From Psoroptes ovis (Eukaryota; Arthropoda; Arachnida; Sarcoptiformes; Psoroptidae): 64,000 bases of DNA. The notes under the pieces are model-generated. The model saw only the letters and a list, made by a program, of their open reading frames with translations. It made no database searches and had not been told where the DNA came from. Each line of letters opens with the position of its first letter. Within the stretch, counting starts at the first letter, position 1. The position numbers and the translations under genes are program-made. The DNA lies in contig PQWQ01000044.1 in assembly GCA_002943765.1 (NCBI GenBank), positions 43,674-107,673 on the forward strand, read 5' to 3'. Positions 11,892 to 23,930 of this stretch are shown piece after piece.

Positions 11892-12512
11892 ATGAACAAG
11901 TTAATTATGACTAGTAACAATGATAACAATGACAATATTGAACATAATATCAACAATAATGTATATCATGTTCAAGTTATCGAAACCGATGCATCAATCC
12001 GTTGTGGACTGAAGCCATTCATCATATATCATCTCATAATTGAATCTACTAAGTTGAAATTGAAAATAAATCATAAATATTTACCCCAAGATGAACAGCA
12101 GCAACAACAACCAGAAGATAATCAATCATCAAGTATATTATTTGAATGGCCATACAAACATCTAAGACGTTATGGTTATACCAGTAATAGTATATCATTT
12201 GAAGCCGGATCTAAATCAGTAACTGGTGAAGGCTTGTTCATATTTCGTAATAAAAAATCAAAAATTTTATATAATCAAATTAATGATTATATTGAAATGA
12301 TTAAACGAAATAGCAGTGGCAGTAGTAGTAAATCGAATGTTAATGATAATAAGGCCAAAATCAATGATAATCAGCTGTTAATCAATTACAACAATGATAA
12401 TGAACAATCGATTGTTAATCATCAATCAATCAAACATCATCATCATCATCATCATGTAGTTCCACATTTAATCATTAATGGCTGTCCATATGCATTGATT
12501 ATTAAAAAATAA
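11892..12512 (+). CDS. Small IRS-type PTB-domain protein
   Basis: A single-exon 206-residue protein from the ATG at 11892; a second ATG follows at residue 6. Residues about 20-140 look like an IRS/DOK/FRS2-type phosphotyrosine-binding domain. The segment WPYKHLRRYGYTSNSISFEA followed by GEGLFIFRN is the conserved core of that fold. The tail is Asn/Ser-rich with a His run. DOK proteins carry an N-terminal PH domain before the PTB; none is present here and the upstream 356 bp offers no frame for one, so this is a PTB-only protein or a shortened FRS2-like adaptor. Family knowledge: such domains recruit adaptors to NPxY-type phosphotyrosines. A likely poly(A) signal AATAAA is at 12668, placing foldback copy 5 in the 3' UTR. 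Confidence 0.75.
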   Translation: MNKLIMTSNNDNNDNIEHNINNNVYHVQVIETDASIRCGLKPFIIYHLIIESTKLKLKINHKYLPQDEQQQQQPEDNQSSSILFEWPYKHLRRYGYTSNSISFEAGSKSVTGEGLFIFRNKKSKILYNQINDYIEMIKRNSSGSSSKSNVNDNKAKINDNQLLINYNNDNEQSIVNHQSIKHHHHHHHVVPHLIINGCPYALIIKK

Positions 12513-12549
12513 AAAATCATTTGTATTTTGTTAATTTTTGAAAATGTAT

Positions 12550-12632
12550 TACGGTTGTCCGAAAAGTTTTCGCCAGTGTCATATCCCTAGAAAATGATTG
12601 TAAAAATCAGCAAAAACTTTTCGGACAACCAG
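12550..12632. mobile_element. Foldback MITE family 1, copy 5
   Basis: Ends ACGGTTGTCCGAAAAGTTTT and AAAACTTTTCGGACAACC. It lies just after the PTB-gene stop and before its likely AATAAA. Confidence 0.82.
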
Positions 12633-13371
12633 AATGTATTTGTTTTTGATTTTGTTAATTTGTGTTAAATAAATTTATTTTGTCAAATTGATGTTCATTG
12701 TTTGTTGTCACTTCTTGTTTTTTTTCAGTGAAAACAAAAACATGACATGAAATCTGTTTTTTTTCGATTTTGGCAATCTGACAATCATTCAAAAATTTGT
12801 TAAATTAGCACGCAATTTTTTCCGCAAAGAAAATTTTGGTTGCGTCTTATGTCATAATTAAACAAAGACAAATTCAAAAATTTAAATTTTGATTCGAAAA
12901 TAAGAAAATTTCCACAGTAAACTTTGAATTCGTTTGAAACTAACAAACCAACAGATCATCACGTAAGTTATATGTTAAGCTATTCATTCATCTTCCAATC
13001 CAAACGATTCAGCAGATTTTGAATGGTTGAAAAAAATATATTTTGATCAAATTGTAACAAAAAATTATCGAATCAATAACAGATTAATCGAAGCCGAATT
13101 GTTCAACAAACAAACAATAAATTGTGATTGTTAAATTGATTTAATTGAATTGAATAATTGAAAATTGATTGATGTCAATTTGTAGAGGGAATTAATCGAA
13201 TGTAAGCGATGTGTTAAAGAAAATGTATAAGAAATAATTGAACAAATTTTATCTTTGCATGTAAATATATGTGATATAAATCAATTGAACATGATAAAAA
13301 TCATGTTTTTTTCTTCTTATTCAAACATCAATCGAATCAATTTACTTTGATGATTATTTCATTTCTTTACA

Positions 13372-13530
13372 GGGTTTCAAGTTTTAATTCAGAGTTTTGA
13401 AATTGATTTTCGTAGTTTTAAAATTTAATTTAGTAATTTTATCGTTGTAAAATTGCATTCAAAATTACGAAAATAAACTTGAAAACTATGAAAATTAATT
13501 TTAAAACTACGATTTAAAACTTTTGAAACC
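13372..13530. mobile_element. Foldback MITE family 2, copy 2
   Basis: Starts GGGTTTCAAGTTTTAATTCA and ends AAACTTTTGAAACC, with internal TCGTAGTTTTAAAATT and AATTTTAAAACTACGA complementary blocks. It is inside the inferred ferritin 5' UTR intron. Confidence 0.75.
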
Positions 13531-13783
13531 ATTGTATTGGATAAATTGATATTCGAGGCCATATTTGATTTCGGCTTTTCAGTCTTATTTCGGTTCAAAT
13601 CACACTTGTTTATTTGTTCGATCAAAATCATCATTCACCAGTTTGTGCTTCGAATAGTGAACTCAGAACAAATTTCATATTTCTACTTGTCTGAACCAGC
13701 AAAACTAATTAATTATAATTCAGTTTTCTGTTCCTGATTCGCAGCAATCAACCAGCCATAAGAAACCAGCCAGCTCCAAGAAA

Positions 13784-14740
13784 ATGAATCAATCATTCGT
13801 TTTGGTCACAATATTTCTGATTGCATTGTCCGGGTCCTGTTTGGCTGTTCTTGGTCTGTAGCACTGTGTTTTATTTAAAAATACTTTGATTAAAATTAAA
13901 CTTAATTAACTGACCAGATGCATTCACATCGGATGGCATCGATGCAGCATCATATTCATTACCACGTAGTGTTAATAATTATGAATTACATGATTCATGT
14001 TTGATTGAATTACGCAAACAAATGAATTTGGAAAAACATGCCAGTCTTGTGTATAAACAAATGGCATTTCATTTCGGTAGCATCCGTATGGCAAGACCTG
14101 GTTTCGCTAAAGTATTTGAACATCATTCTCAAGAAGAACATGAACATTCGAATAAATTTATCAATTATATTGATTTACGTGGTTCAACTATTGGAACATT
14201 CAATATTACTGTAATTTTGCTATATTAATCATTGATTTGATATTACAATAGGTTGTCCGGAAAGTTCTTGCCGATTATATCGTAGAAAATCATTGAAAAA
14301 TCGGCAAGAACTTATTGGACAACTCAAATACATATGATATTTTCATTTAATTTAATCAATAATCCTCCTTTCATTTGTTAGATGCCAGCTAAAACCACAT
14401 GGAAAAATGCATTGGAAGCAGTCGAAGATGCAATCGAATTAGAACATCATGTCACTAATGAAATAATTCGAATTCATCGTATTGCCGAAAAGACGTGTAA
14501 AGATATTCATGTAAATTTTTAACCCTTTAACAAATTTCAATTCAACTAACTAATTAATTGTATCAATCATTTTAGTTAATGAATTTCTTAGAAAATGATT
14601 TCATTGATGAACAAATCATGTCAATCAATAAACTAATGAAATTGGCTGCTTTATTGCGGTCGAATGGTGGCGCCGGATACGGTGAATATCTTATTGATCG
14701 TGATTTTTTCAATGGTAAATTGAAATTGGAAGAACTTTAA
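13784..14740 (+). CDS. Secreted ferritin, heavy-chain type
   Basis: Four exons: 13784-13853, 13918-14210, 14382-14510 and 14576-14740; 218 residues. It opens with a signal peptide (MNQSFVLVTIFLIALSGSCLA), so the product enters the secretory pathway as in insect/tick secreted ferritins. Four-helix ferritin signatures follow: LRKQMNLEKHASLVYKQMAF (helix A, ferroxidase Glu and Tyr), SQEEHEHSNKF (helix B, the ExxH pair), ALEAVEDAIELEHHVTNEI (helix C, ferroxidase Glu) and DFIDEQIMSINKL (helix D, with the Gln of H-chains), ending GYGEYLIDRDFF. With the di-iron residues present, it should be ferroxidase-active. Intron 2 contains foldback copy 6. No convincing canonical iron-responsive element was found upstream. 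Confidence 0.96.
14249..14330. mobile_element. Foldback MITE family 1, copy 6 (intronic)
   Basis: Type B loop (ATTATATCGTAGAAAATCAT) between arms TAGGTTGTCCGGAAAGTTCT and AAGAACTTATTGGACAAC. It occupies intron 2 of the ferritin gene. Confidence 0.85.
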
Positions 14741-15244
14741 AAATTCACATACATTTCACCTTCGTGACATACATACATATTCAAATTGAATTGAATGAAA
14801 TTGCAATATTTTCCCCGATAGTTCGATTTATTGATTTAATTGATTATTTGTTTCTATTAAAATTCAATATTTTGTTCACATTAAATAATTAAAAATAATG
14901 AGTAACACCAACAATACACCAGTGACGACCTTTAGAATTAATTGAATGAAAAATGCAACAAAAAAAATCATTGATTGTATTTGATAAACTTGTCACTGTT
15001 TTTTATATTTGAATTTTAAATTATAGTGGTGAATACATGTTTTTTTTTTCGATCAATCAATGATTGATTTATTGATTATTCCCAAAAAAATGTCATTTTT
15101 TCATTTCTTTAAGTAAATTATTAAGTAGTAAATTACTTTGAATATGTCAAATTCGGTTTATTTGGTTTATTTCAAATTCAATTTGCTTTATTCGGGTTTC
15201 GAAAGGTTTTTCAATGGGTTTGACCCTTAATCGATTTTGAAAAA
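14741..15244. other. Spacer ferritin to Ir93a
   Basis: About 500 bp of AT-rich sequence with no supported gene; it must hold the ferritin 3' UTR and the Ir93a promoter. Confidence 0.5.
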
Positions 15245-18200
15245 ATGTCTCCAAAATCATCGATAATCATGATGATATTGTCATTGTTAATTCTTATGAT
15301 GATTGATTGTCATAGTTCAACATCAATGACTATTAGAATAGGTATGGTGATATCTATAGCCTTTGATCACATTCAAGTTCAATATGTTTGATTTGTTTTA
15401 TTTTGATTTATTTGTTTGCTGGCAAAAAGCATTCATACATGAATCATCAAATCATGCAGCAATTAATCAATCATTTAATATTTTCGAACGATTCGAACAA
15501 CAATTAAACGAATTCAATTCCATTGATGATCAAACATTGATTCGTTATGATTTCAAGAATTATAATTATTTTGATCAATTCATCAATGAAACTAATTCAG
15601 GTAAATAACACACGATTAATCGAAATTTTTGATATTAATGATGATTTATTTGTATTGGAGATTGTACATATTTATTTATAGTTGCAGTCACATCTAATTG
15701 CGATCAAAATAAAGAATTATATCGTCATTTGCGCTCTAAATGCTGCGAGTCAATTTTATTCATTTTCTTTGATACAATTTGTGAGCGTCCATCAACGGAT
15801 TTAGGTATTGCTATACCAAATGTTCACCGGAAAGGTGAATTATTGCCATTAATTTATGATGTTGGACTGCTGTCATCGAAATCATTGAAACAAATAGTAA
15901 TTTTATATGAAAATGAATTAGGTATGCTTGAAGTTTCCTTAGCAGATAAATTTCAAATTTTTCATTTTAAAGATTTATCAGATTTCCATCGATACTTTCA
16001 GCAATCATCCCGTGCAATCGAAACCCTAGAATTTAGTATGGAAAAAGAAACCCAACTAAATAGATATCTGACGCCATTGAATCAAGCAATCGTTGATAGT
16101 TTCAATGGTGATAATACTGGTGAACATCGATCGACATTCTACATTGTAATTGGCCGCTTTGTATTATTTGAAAAAATAATCAATTCATTAAAATCATCAA
16201 CATTAAGCAATCGCCGAAATAAATGGACATTTATTATAACTGATGATATCGATTTTGACAAAAATACCAGTGGTATCCATACTGAAATTGACCTAAGTTC
16301 AGAAATCAAAGATAAATTAAGTATATCGGATGTATTCTTTATACATAATCAATTCCCTTCAGCTAAAAGCAACAGGTGTCTATTCAAAAATCTGAATAAT
16401 TATCTCGGCAATGATATTCTAGTGGCTATCAATCAAAGTGTCCGGAAAATTTTCGACCAGCAAACAATCGATGAATACACAATGATGAATAGTAGCACCA
16501 GTAGTAAACGGGTACAAATCAAAAATCGTTTATTATCCGAAATCAAGGTATTTTGTATATTGTATTGGGTTGTCTGAAAAAGTTTTTGCCGATTTTCAAA
16601 TGTTTTTCAATCAATAAATCGACAAAAACTTTCAGGACAACCTAATATATTTAAATAATGTTTGAATAATGAATTCTGTTATTTCTCAATGGAAAAGATT
16701 GCTCTAGATTCCAATGATCTCGTAAATGAATGTCATACATTTTTAATGAAAAGTTTATTTCGCCATCGTACCAATGATCTGATGGATAAAACGAATGATT
16801 TAATAAAAATAAATGAAAATGGTATTGAATATGAAATCCATCAAAAAACCCATGGTAAATGGACTCTGTTCAAAGGTCTATTGACCGATGGACGACCATT
16901 TCAATCGGAGAATATTGATTATAAAAATCGTCCAATAAAAATCGGTGTCGTTCATCAATTACCTTACATTGATATATCGTTCGTGAACGGTACACAAACC
17001 ATACGTGGTACTAATCATGAAATGATATTAGTTATTGCGGCTAAAATGAATTTCACACCGGTTTATACTGTTTATGAAACACTTGATCAAAGTAATGAAA
17101 CTGTACATAGTTTAGTACAGAAAATTAGTGATGGTGAAGTTGAAATCGGTGCAAATGGTTATTGGAAAACATTGGAAACATTTCGTAATGTTGAATACAC
17201 ATATCCATATGATATGGAAGAGATTAGTATTGTCGTTAAGAAAACGGATGAAGATCATCGTTATTTATTTCTTGCACCATTTGCATGGGATGTAAGTAAT
17301 TACAATCGGTTAAAATAGTCCCAATCTTATCATTTTATATTTTGACCATTTTCATTTGAACAGTCATGGCTTTGCCTGTTCTTAATATTGCTATTGATTG
17401 GACCAACACTTTGGCTTGTACATCGTTCAAGTCTTTATTATGAATATTATCAATTGAAAAATGGCCATGGTTTATTTCGGCTGGGAAATTGTATTTGGTA
17501 TTGTTATGGTGCACTGGTCAATCAAGGTGGTGATTATTTGCCGCTGGCAATATCAGGTAGAATATTGGTAGCATTCTGGTGGTTATTCGTTATTGTCATT
17601 TACACCACTTACAGTGGAAATCTTGTTGCTTTGCTAACATTTCCAAAAACATTTAATTCGATTGAAAATATTGATGATTTACTATCGATGAAAAGTGTGA
17701 TCAAATATGGCATATTCAGGTCACGTATCTCTGATCTAATAATCGATTCACCTGAAACAAAAATTCGAATGCTATCGGATAATCTTGAATATTTTGACAC
17801 TTCGGAAATACGATCAGTATTTAATCAAATGAAAAATTCAAAAATAGCCTTGCTAGCACCTGAACAATATGCAAAATATTTGATATCATTAGATTATGAA
17901 CTATCAAATTATCAAGATTGCCGATTTCGTATCGCCAAAGAACCATTGATCATTAAACCGGTATCATTTCTGTTGCATAAAGCAATTGAAAATAATTTCA
18001 TTCAACGTTTTAATCATGAATTGGGTCGAATGTCAAAATCTGGCCTTGTCACCTTATGGAATCGAAAATATAATGTCAGAGGAAACGATTGCCTATATCC
18101 ATTGGTGATGCGTAATTCACAAGGCAAAGAAATACAATTATCACATATGATTGATTGTTTTTTCTTGCTTGGTTGTGGTCTCGTGATCGGTATTTGTGTG

Positions 18201-18896
18201 TTGATCATTGAAATGGTAAAACAACGACAGCTGTCATCATCATTAATCAGAGACGATGATTCAAATATGAAAATGAAGGCACCATCGACATCTGAATCAT
18301 TAATTAATATTGACAAATTCAAATCACTTGTCAAAAAAATACAAAATGGTTTCCGTTATGGTTTCTATGAAAATTTGAATAATAGTAAAGGTCATAATCC
18401 TTACAACAATACGAATAAAATAATGAAAAACGATCCAATCTATAATCCTTTGAAAAAGCAACCTTTGAAAATTGATTCATCGATTGATTCATCTAATAAT
18501 CGAATGATGCAGCATCATAATCACCATCATCATCGACAACCATTTATAAATAATGGACGTGTACCATATTTCACGTATAATACAAACTATTATTATGCTA
18601 ATATTACCCGGGACCCATTCAGTATTAATCATCATCCAAATCGCAATGATTACAGTAGCAGTAATGATTCATTATCATCATCATATCGAAATGAATGGAA
18701 TAAAACATTTCGCCGACAGCAGAAATTGTATTATTTTCAAAAAAATTTCGATAATAATAATAATAATCCTGGGGCTAGAAGAAATCAATTTATGTCATTT
18801 AATATGAATAATAATAAGGAAGGACCCAATAATAATAATAATAAGGGCCTAAATAATACAAGAAAACAAATGATGAATTCCCCTCAAAAATATTGA
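15245..18896 (+). CDS. Ir93a: Ionotropic receptor 93a-like co-receptor
   Basis: Five exons: 15245-15341, 15430-15600, 15682-16547, 16698-17291 and 17364-18896; 1086 residues. A hydrophobic signal sequence starts the protein, then a long amino-terminal domain, then the split ligand-binding lobe (IKIGVVHQLPYIDISFVNG). TM1 (SWLCLFLILLLIGPTLWLV) starts near residue 577. The pore segment has YGALVNQGGDYLP, followed by FWWLFVIVIYTTYSGNLVAL and a final TM (FFLLGCGLVIGICVLIIEM). NQGGxYLP plus TTYSGNLVA are hallmarks of IR93a. Family knowledge: IR93a works with IR25a in hygro- and thermosensory and other chemosensory complexes. The Asn/His-rich C-terminal tail of over 200 residues is unusually long. 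Intron 3 carries foldback copy 7. It lies 400 bp upstream of Ir25a on the same strand. Confidence 0.9.
16563..16644. mobile_element. Foldback MITE family 1, copy 7 (intronic)
   Basis: Type A loop with arms GGGTTGTCTGAAAAAGTTTT and AAAACTTTCAGGACAACCTA. It is inside Ir93a intron 3. Confidence 0.85.
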
Positions 18897-19296
18897 TTGA
18901 TCCAATTTGATCGATTTTCAATCATTATTGATTTTTGACAGTGGTGAAAATATTCAAATTAATTTCAATTAATGTAATATTTTTCTATCAAATATAATCA
19001 TTTTGAATGAAAATGGAAATAATTATTATATATTAATTGATAAATTGAAATGTTTCAAGGTTGAAAATTAATAATTCGTTTAATTCTTATCAAATCAAAT
19101 TATTGATTTTATTGATCTCATTAAATTTATGTTTTTCAGATATTTAAATTTATTTTGAAATTAATTTTCTATTCATACATTGATTGATCTGAGTACAAAA
19201 TGAATTCATGATGTTTCTGGTGTGCGAAAACTTTATATTTGTCAGAATTGATTGATTTGAAGATCATGTTATGTTTCTATTAATGTTTGAAATAAA
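18897..19296. other. Spacer Ir93a to Ir25a
   Basis: 400 bp of AT-rich sequence with no gene or repeat recognised; it would contain the Ir93a 3' UTR and any separate Ir25a promoter. Confidence 0.5.
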
Positions 19297-22200
19297 ATGA
19301 AATTATTATCAATATTTATTCCATTAACCATATTGAAGATTATTGATTCATTTGAATCAAATGAAATTAAGAATGATAATAATCGATTTAAAATCGGTAA
19401 TTACCCTTATAAATTGAAGATTATAGTTCATTAATTCATTTTAATTTATCCAAAAAACTAGTCATAATTACCGATGATATCAATGAAAATCGTACACGTT
19501 CCAGTATTGAAGGATTTAAATCATTGGCAAATGATGTAAAATTCGCCACCGAAATTATTGAATCCACTTCAGATCTTAATGATGGACGATTGTGTGAAAA
19601 ATTATTCGATAACCAAAGCAAAAAGCAGCGATATATTAATCAATTTCAGCAGCCAATCAGCAGATATGATGTTCCAATATTCATATTCGATTTGAGTGAA
19701 TCAATTCCAGTAAAAATTATGGCCCGTAAAATGGGCATACCTTGTCTACGTGCATCTGGTACTTGGGCACAATTACAACATGATAATTCAGCATGGAAAA
19801 ATTTGAATGAAATCGAATCGAATCTTTACGTGACGATATTAACACCTGAAGCAATCATATTACAAATGATTAAAGATATTGCTGAACAATTTCATTTGGA
19901 AAAAATTGTTATTATTTATGATCAAACATTTCGTAAGTAATTCATGCTTATTTGAACTTGAAATATATGAAATAATGTTCAAATTACAAGTAGGAAAGGC
20001 TATAGGTGGACATGTATTTAAAAATTTAAAACACAAAGAAATTTATTGGTCATCAATGATCACCAATACGACCATTGAAAAAACATTGAATGAATTGAAA
20101 TATTCAAATCAATATGGTCAAACATATTTCATTTTAGGATCAATATCCATGTTAAATCGTTTAGCCCGTTTAGCATTCGAACGTTCAATGTTATTTCAGC
20201 CAAAAAGATGGTATTTCATTTCAAAGGTTATAACCTTAATTTATTGATTTTTTTCTCAAAACAATTAATTCGATTCTTTCTGTCATAGGAGAAAGGAAGA
20301 TTTAATTGTGATGGTTGTGACAATGTCCGAGTGTACCTTTCACAGCCAATCAAATCACATTTACATTATTATGAATATGAACAGCCGGAGACTATAATCT
20401 CTGATAATTATCATATTGTCGATAACTTTTTCTATTATGATTTATCCCGATTTTATGCTGAGACTATAAGTGATTTATTATCAAATGATGATAATAATCA
20501 ATCGAATGAAATGATCAGCTATCCGCCGTTATGTGGTAAACATTTAAATGAACAACAATTAAACGAAAGAAGCCGTTACAAACTGTATGAATCATTTTCC
20601 AAACGATTCATGTTCGGTCTATTTGGTCAATTCATATTCGATCCAAATGCCCGAATTAATTATCAAGAATTAAATATGCGTATCAATGAAATTGAATATG
20701 AATCAGGTAAAATCAAAAATGTTAGAAAAATTGCCGAATGGGAATTCGAAGGCCAATTTGGTCGGCTTTATTTTACATCGCCACAAGAACGTAAAGAACA
20801 ACAACAACAACAAGGACTGTTGCCACATTATGAAATTATCACACTGATTGAAGCACCATTCGTTATGATGACTGATGATAATCAAACAACGGGAAATGAT
20901 CGATTTTATGGTTATTGTATTGATTTATTAAAAGAAATTGTGAATAGTAGTGATTTCAAATTCGATTACACTATCCGAGTGGTCGATGATGCTATGTATG
21001 GACATAAAAATGAAAATGGTGAATGGACTGGATTGATTGGTGAGCTACATCGAAAAAAAGCCGATATCGCACTGGCACCGATATCGGTAATGGCCGAACG
21101 AGAAATTGTCGTTGATTTCACTGTACCTTATTATGATTTGGTGGGCATTACAATTTTGATGAAGAAAACAACAACCAAATCACATTTATTCAAATTTTTG
21201 ACTGTACTCGAAACCAAAGTATGGCTTTGTATTTTGGCTGCCTATTTTTTCACTAGGTTTGCATTGATATTCGGTGCCAATCATTGGACTGAACATTAAT
21301 TTTATTTTTTCTATTCAAGTTTCCTAATGTATTTATTCGATAGACTTAGCCCTTATAGTTTTCATAATAATCGTGAAAAATACAAGAATGATGAAGAACA
21401 GCGGGAATTTACGTTGAAAGAATGTCTTTGGTTTTGTATGACCTCGCTGACACCACAAGGTGGTGGTGAAGCACCAAGAAATTTATCCGGACGTTTAGTC
21501 GCTGCCACTTGGTGGTTATTCGGCTTCATTATTATTGCATCTTACACAGCCAATTTAGCTGCATTTCTGACTGTTTCACGTTTAGATTCACCAATCGAAA
21601 ATCTTGATGATTTGGCTCGACAATATAAAATAAAATATGCACCACAATCAGGTACATCTACATCAATATATTTCGAACGTATGGCCGGTATCGAAGAAAA
21701 ATTCTATGAAATTTGGAAAGATATGTCTTTGAACGATAGCCTTAGTGATGATGAACGTGCAAAATTGGCCGTATGGGATTATCCGGTTAGTGATAAATAT
21801 ACGAAAATATGGTCACAAATAATCGAAGCTGGAATGCCGACAACATTTGCTGAAGCCATCGAAAGAGTTAAACAAAGTGATCCGACTGGTGATTCATTTG
21901 CATTCATATCTGAATCGACATTGATCAAATATGCTGTCATGACTAATTGTGAATTGCAAAGTGTCGGTAGTGAATTCAGCCGCAAACCGATTGCATTGGC
22001 TGTACAACAAAATTCGGATCTTAAAGATAAATTAAGCAGTGCTATTCTTAAATTATTGAATCAAAGACGGCTGGAAAATTTGAAAGAAAGTTGGTGGAAT
22101 AATAATCAAGCAGTGAAAAAAGAATGTCAAGATTCACGTAGACAAAGTGACGGCATCAGTATTAATAATATCGGTGGAGTATTTATTGTCATATTTATCG

Positions 22201-22418
22201 GTGTCATATTAGCTTGCATAACGCTGGTCATTGAATATTGGTATTTTAAGAAAAAAGAATCCAAAGTAATTACAATTAATGAAACGAAAAAAGGAACGAA
22301 ACACTTGGGCAGTGATCGGGCTGCAATGGATTTCAATATAAATCAAGAACGAATGATTAGACAATTACGTTCGAATCGTAATCATCATTTCAACACGTTT
22401 ACTCATCATCATTATTGA
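19297..22418 (+). CDS. Ir25a: Ionotropic receptor 25a co-receptor
   Basis: Five exons: 19297-19396, 19462-19932, 19994-20226, 20289-21256 and 21320-22418; 956 residues. There is an N-terminal signal sequence, an iGluR-like amino-terminal domain, then ligand-binding lobe S1 (YGYCIDLLKEIV, SVMAEREIVVDFTVPYYDLV). TM1 (VWLCILAAYFFT) is followed by the near-invariant pore region SLTPQGGGEAPRNLSGRLVA and SYTANLAAFLTVSRLDSPIE, S2 (EIWKDMSLNDSLSDDERAKL, VWDYPVSDKYTKIW) and a last TM. These are unmistakable IR25a landmarks. Family knowledge: IR25a is the most conserved ionotropic-receptor co-receptor in protostomes, pairing with tuning IRs in chemosensory cilia. The intron 4 donor (GTTTGC) is weak, but frame and homology require SFLMYLFDR right after AYFFT. 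It is convergent with EMC3, with 121 bp between coding ends. Confidence 0.97.
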
Positions 22419-22538
22419 TATTTGACATTGGATATTCATGACAATTTAAATAATTGATTAGAAAACAATTAGATTTATTGGTACTCATATATGTCTTATT
22501 GAATGAATAAATAATTTGACAAGAGTAATAAGAATTTT

Positions 22539-23368
22539 TCAATTAATGAATTGATTATTAGTGTTAGCATTATTAACATGAATCAGATCAGCATCAACAT
22601 TTTTCAATATCCAATTATGTTCACAAATTTCCAACGCTTCCCATTCGGCTTTGAATGCTTGTTTTGAATCGGCAGGCATTGACATTGCAGCACCAAACAT
22701 TTGATCTTGCATAACGCGACTTTGATCAGCGGCATTATTTTCACCCAAAACCAACATATAAATTGAACGAAGACCGAATACATTTAAAAAATACCATGAA
22801 GCTGATGATACCCATGATGCATCCAATGACAGCAATTCAATACCACGCTGCAGCATTGGTTTGAAACGCAGTGTCAATGGAAACGGTACTTTTGTGGTGA
22901 CAAAACCCGAAAATGTCCAATTAATCCAACCACCAATCAATATCATTGGTAATACATTGGTTATATTGCCTTTGAGCATATCGGTCATCATTGATGGATC
23001 AGTCATTGGATTTGGTGGAGCGGAATTTCTTTTCTGGCCTTCTTTGAAATAACCATTTTCTTCATTGTTAAAATAATGTTTTCTCATCAAAAATGACTGC
23101 AGGATAAATAATTATTATAATTAAAATTCATTATTCATTAAACAACAGCAGAATTTACCTGTTTAGGAATATATTTACCATTCTCTCTTAGCAGCCGACT
23201 ACGTATCATTGCTTGACTATCGACAACTTGTTGTAATTCAATTTTCTTATTCGAATGTAACAAAATCGATACATAATGTCTCAAGATTCCAACAAAAAAT
23301 GTTATAATAACGATCGGCAGGAATACCCAAACACGAATATCAGGATCCAGCAAAAGTTCATCAGACAT
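22539..23368 (-). CDS. EMC3: ER membrane protein complex subunit 3
   Basis: Two exons on the minus strand, 23159-23368 and 22539-23096; 255 residues (animal EMC3 about 260). It begins MSDELLLDPDIRVWVFLPIV, with a first membrane helix in residues about 12-32. Conserved RSRLLRENGKYIP and FNNEENGYFK follow, then two further membrane segments (MILIGGWINWTFSGF; SWYFLNVFGLRSIYMLVLG). It ends with KAEWEALEICEHNWIL and a divergent Asn-rich tail. Family knowledge: EMC3 is a YidC/Oxa1-superfamily insertase subunit of the ER membrane complex, inserting tail-anchored and multipass proteins. Confidence 0.96.
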
Positions 23369-23930
23369 TTTTGATGATTATTGAATTTAAATTAAAATTT
23401 AAATGCCGAAAAAAATAGAAAAATAAACAAACACTAGACCAACACTAGCGAACCATTCGAATCGAAATAGTCGATCAAAATTTGCCAACTAAACGAAAAA
23501 AAATTCGATTTAATTATTGATCATGATCAGAGATTCAAATATTTAAATTGAAAGTAAATTAATTTTTGTTTATTTATTTTAATTCAAACAAATCTTTATT
23601 TTGAAAAATTAAGAAAAACAAAACAAAAGATTTAAACATCATAACTCATAGATAAATTATTGAGTGAAAACACACAGAAACACACGTTAATGAAATGAAA
23701 ATAAATATAAATCATAATCATTGATTAATTGAATTGATTAATCAAAGTAAAAATGGATCAAATTGACATCGAAAAAAAGTGTCAAAATCGAATTCAAATT
23801 GTTAAATTGTGAGAAACAAACATCAACAATATGATTGATATAAAATTTGAAAAATTGTGAAAAACATGAACCTGTGAAAATGAATGAAATGAATTGATTT
23901 GATGCGAGAAAAGATTCAAATTCAATAAAT
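23369..23930. other. Spacer EMC3 to orphan gene
   Basis: About 560 bp, AT-rich, with no gene or dispersed repeat recognised. Confidence 0.5.

Larger units (their letters stand above)
12513..13783. other. Spacer with ferritin 5' region
   Basis: No protein-coding frame is supported. It holds family 1 copy 5, family 2 copy 2 and a probable 5' UTR exon of ferritin. A strong donor CACGTAAGTT at 12961-12970 and an acceptor TTCGCAG ending at 13744 would define a 782-bp 5' UTR intron. Confidence 0.5.

Noticed and set aside
12720..12755. CAGTGA flanked by T and A runs upstream of ferritin as an iron-responsive element
   Set aside because: The stem is only T/A runs, the bulged C five bases before the loop is absent, and placement in the mature 5' UTR is unproven.
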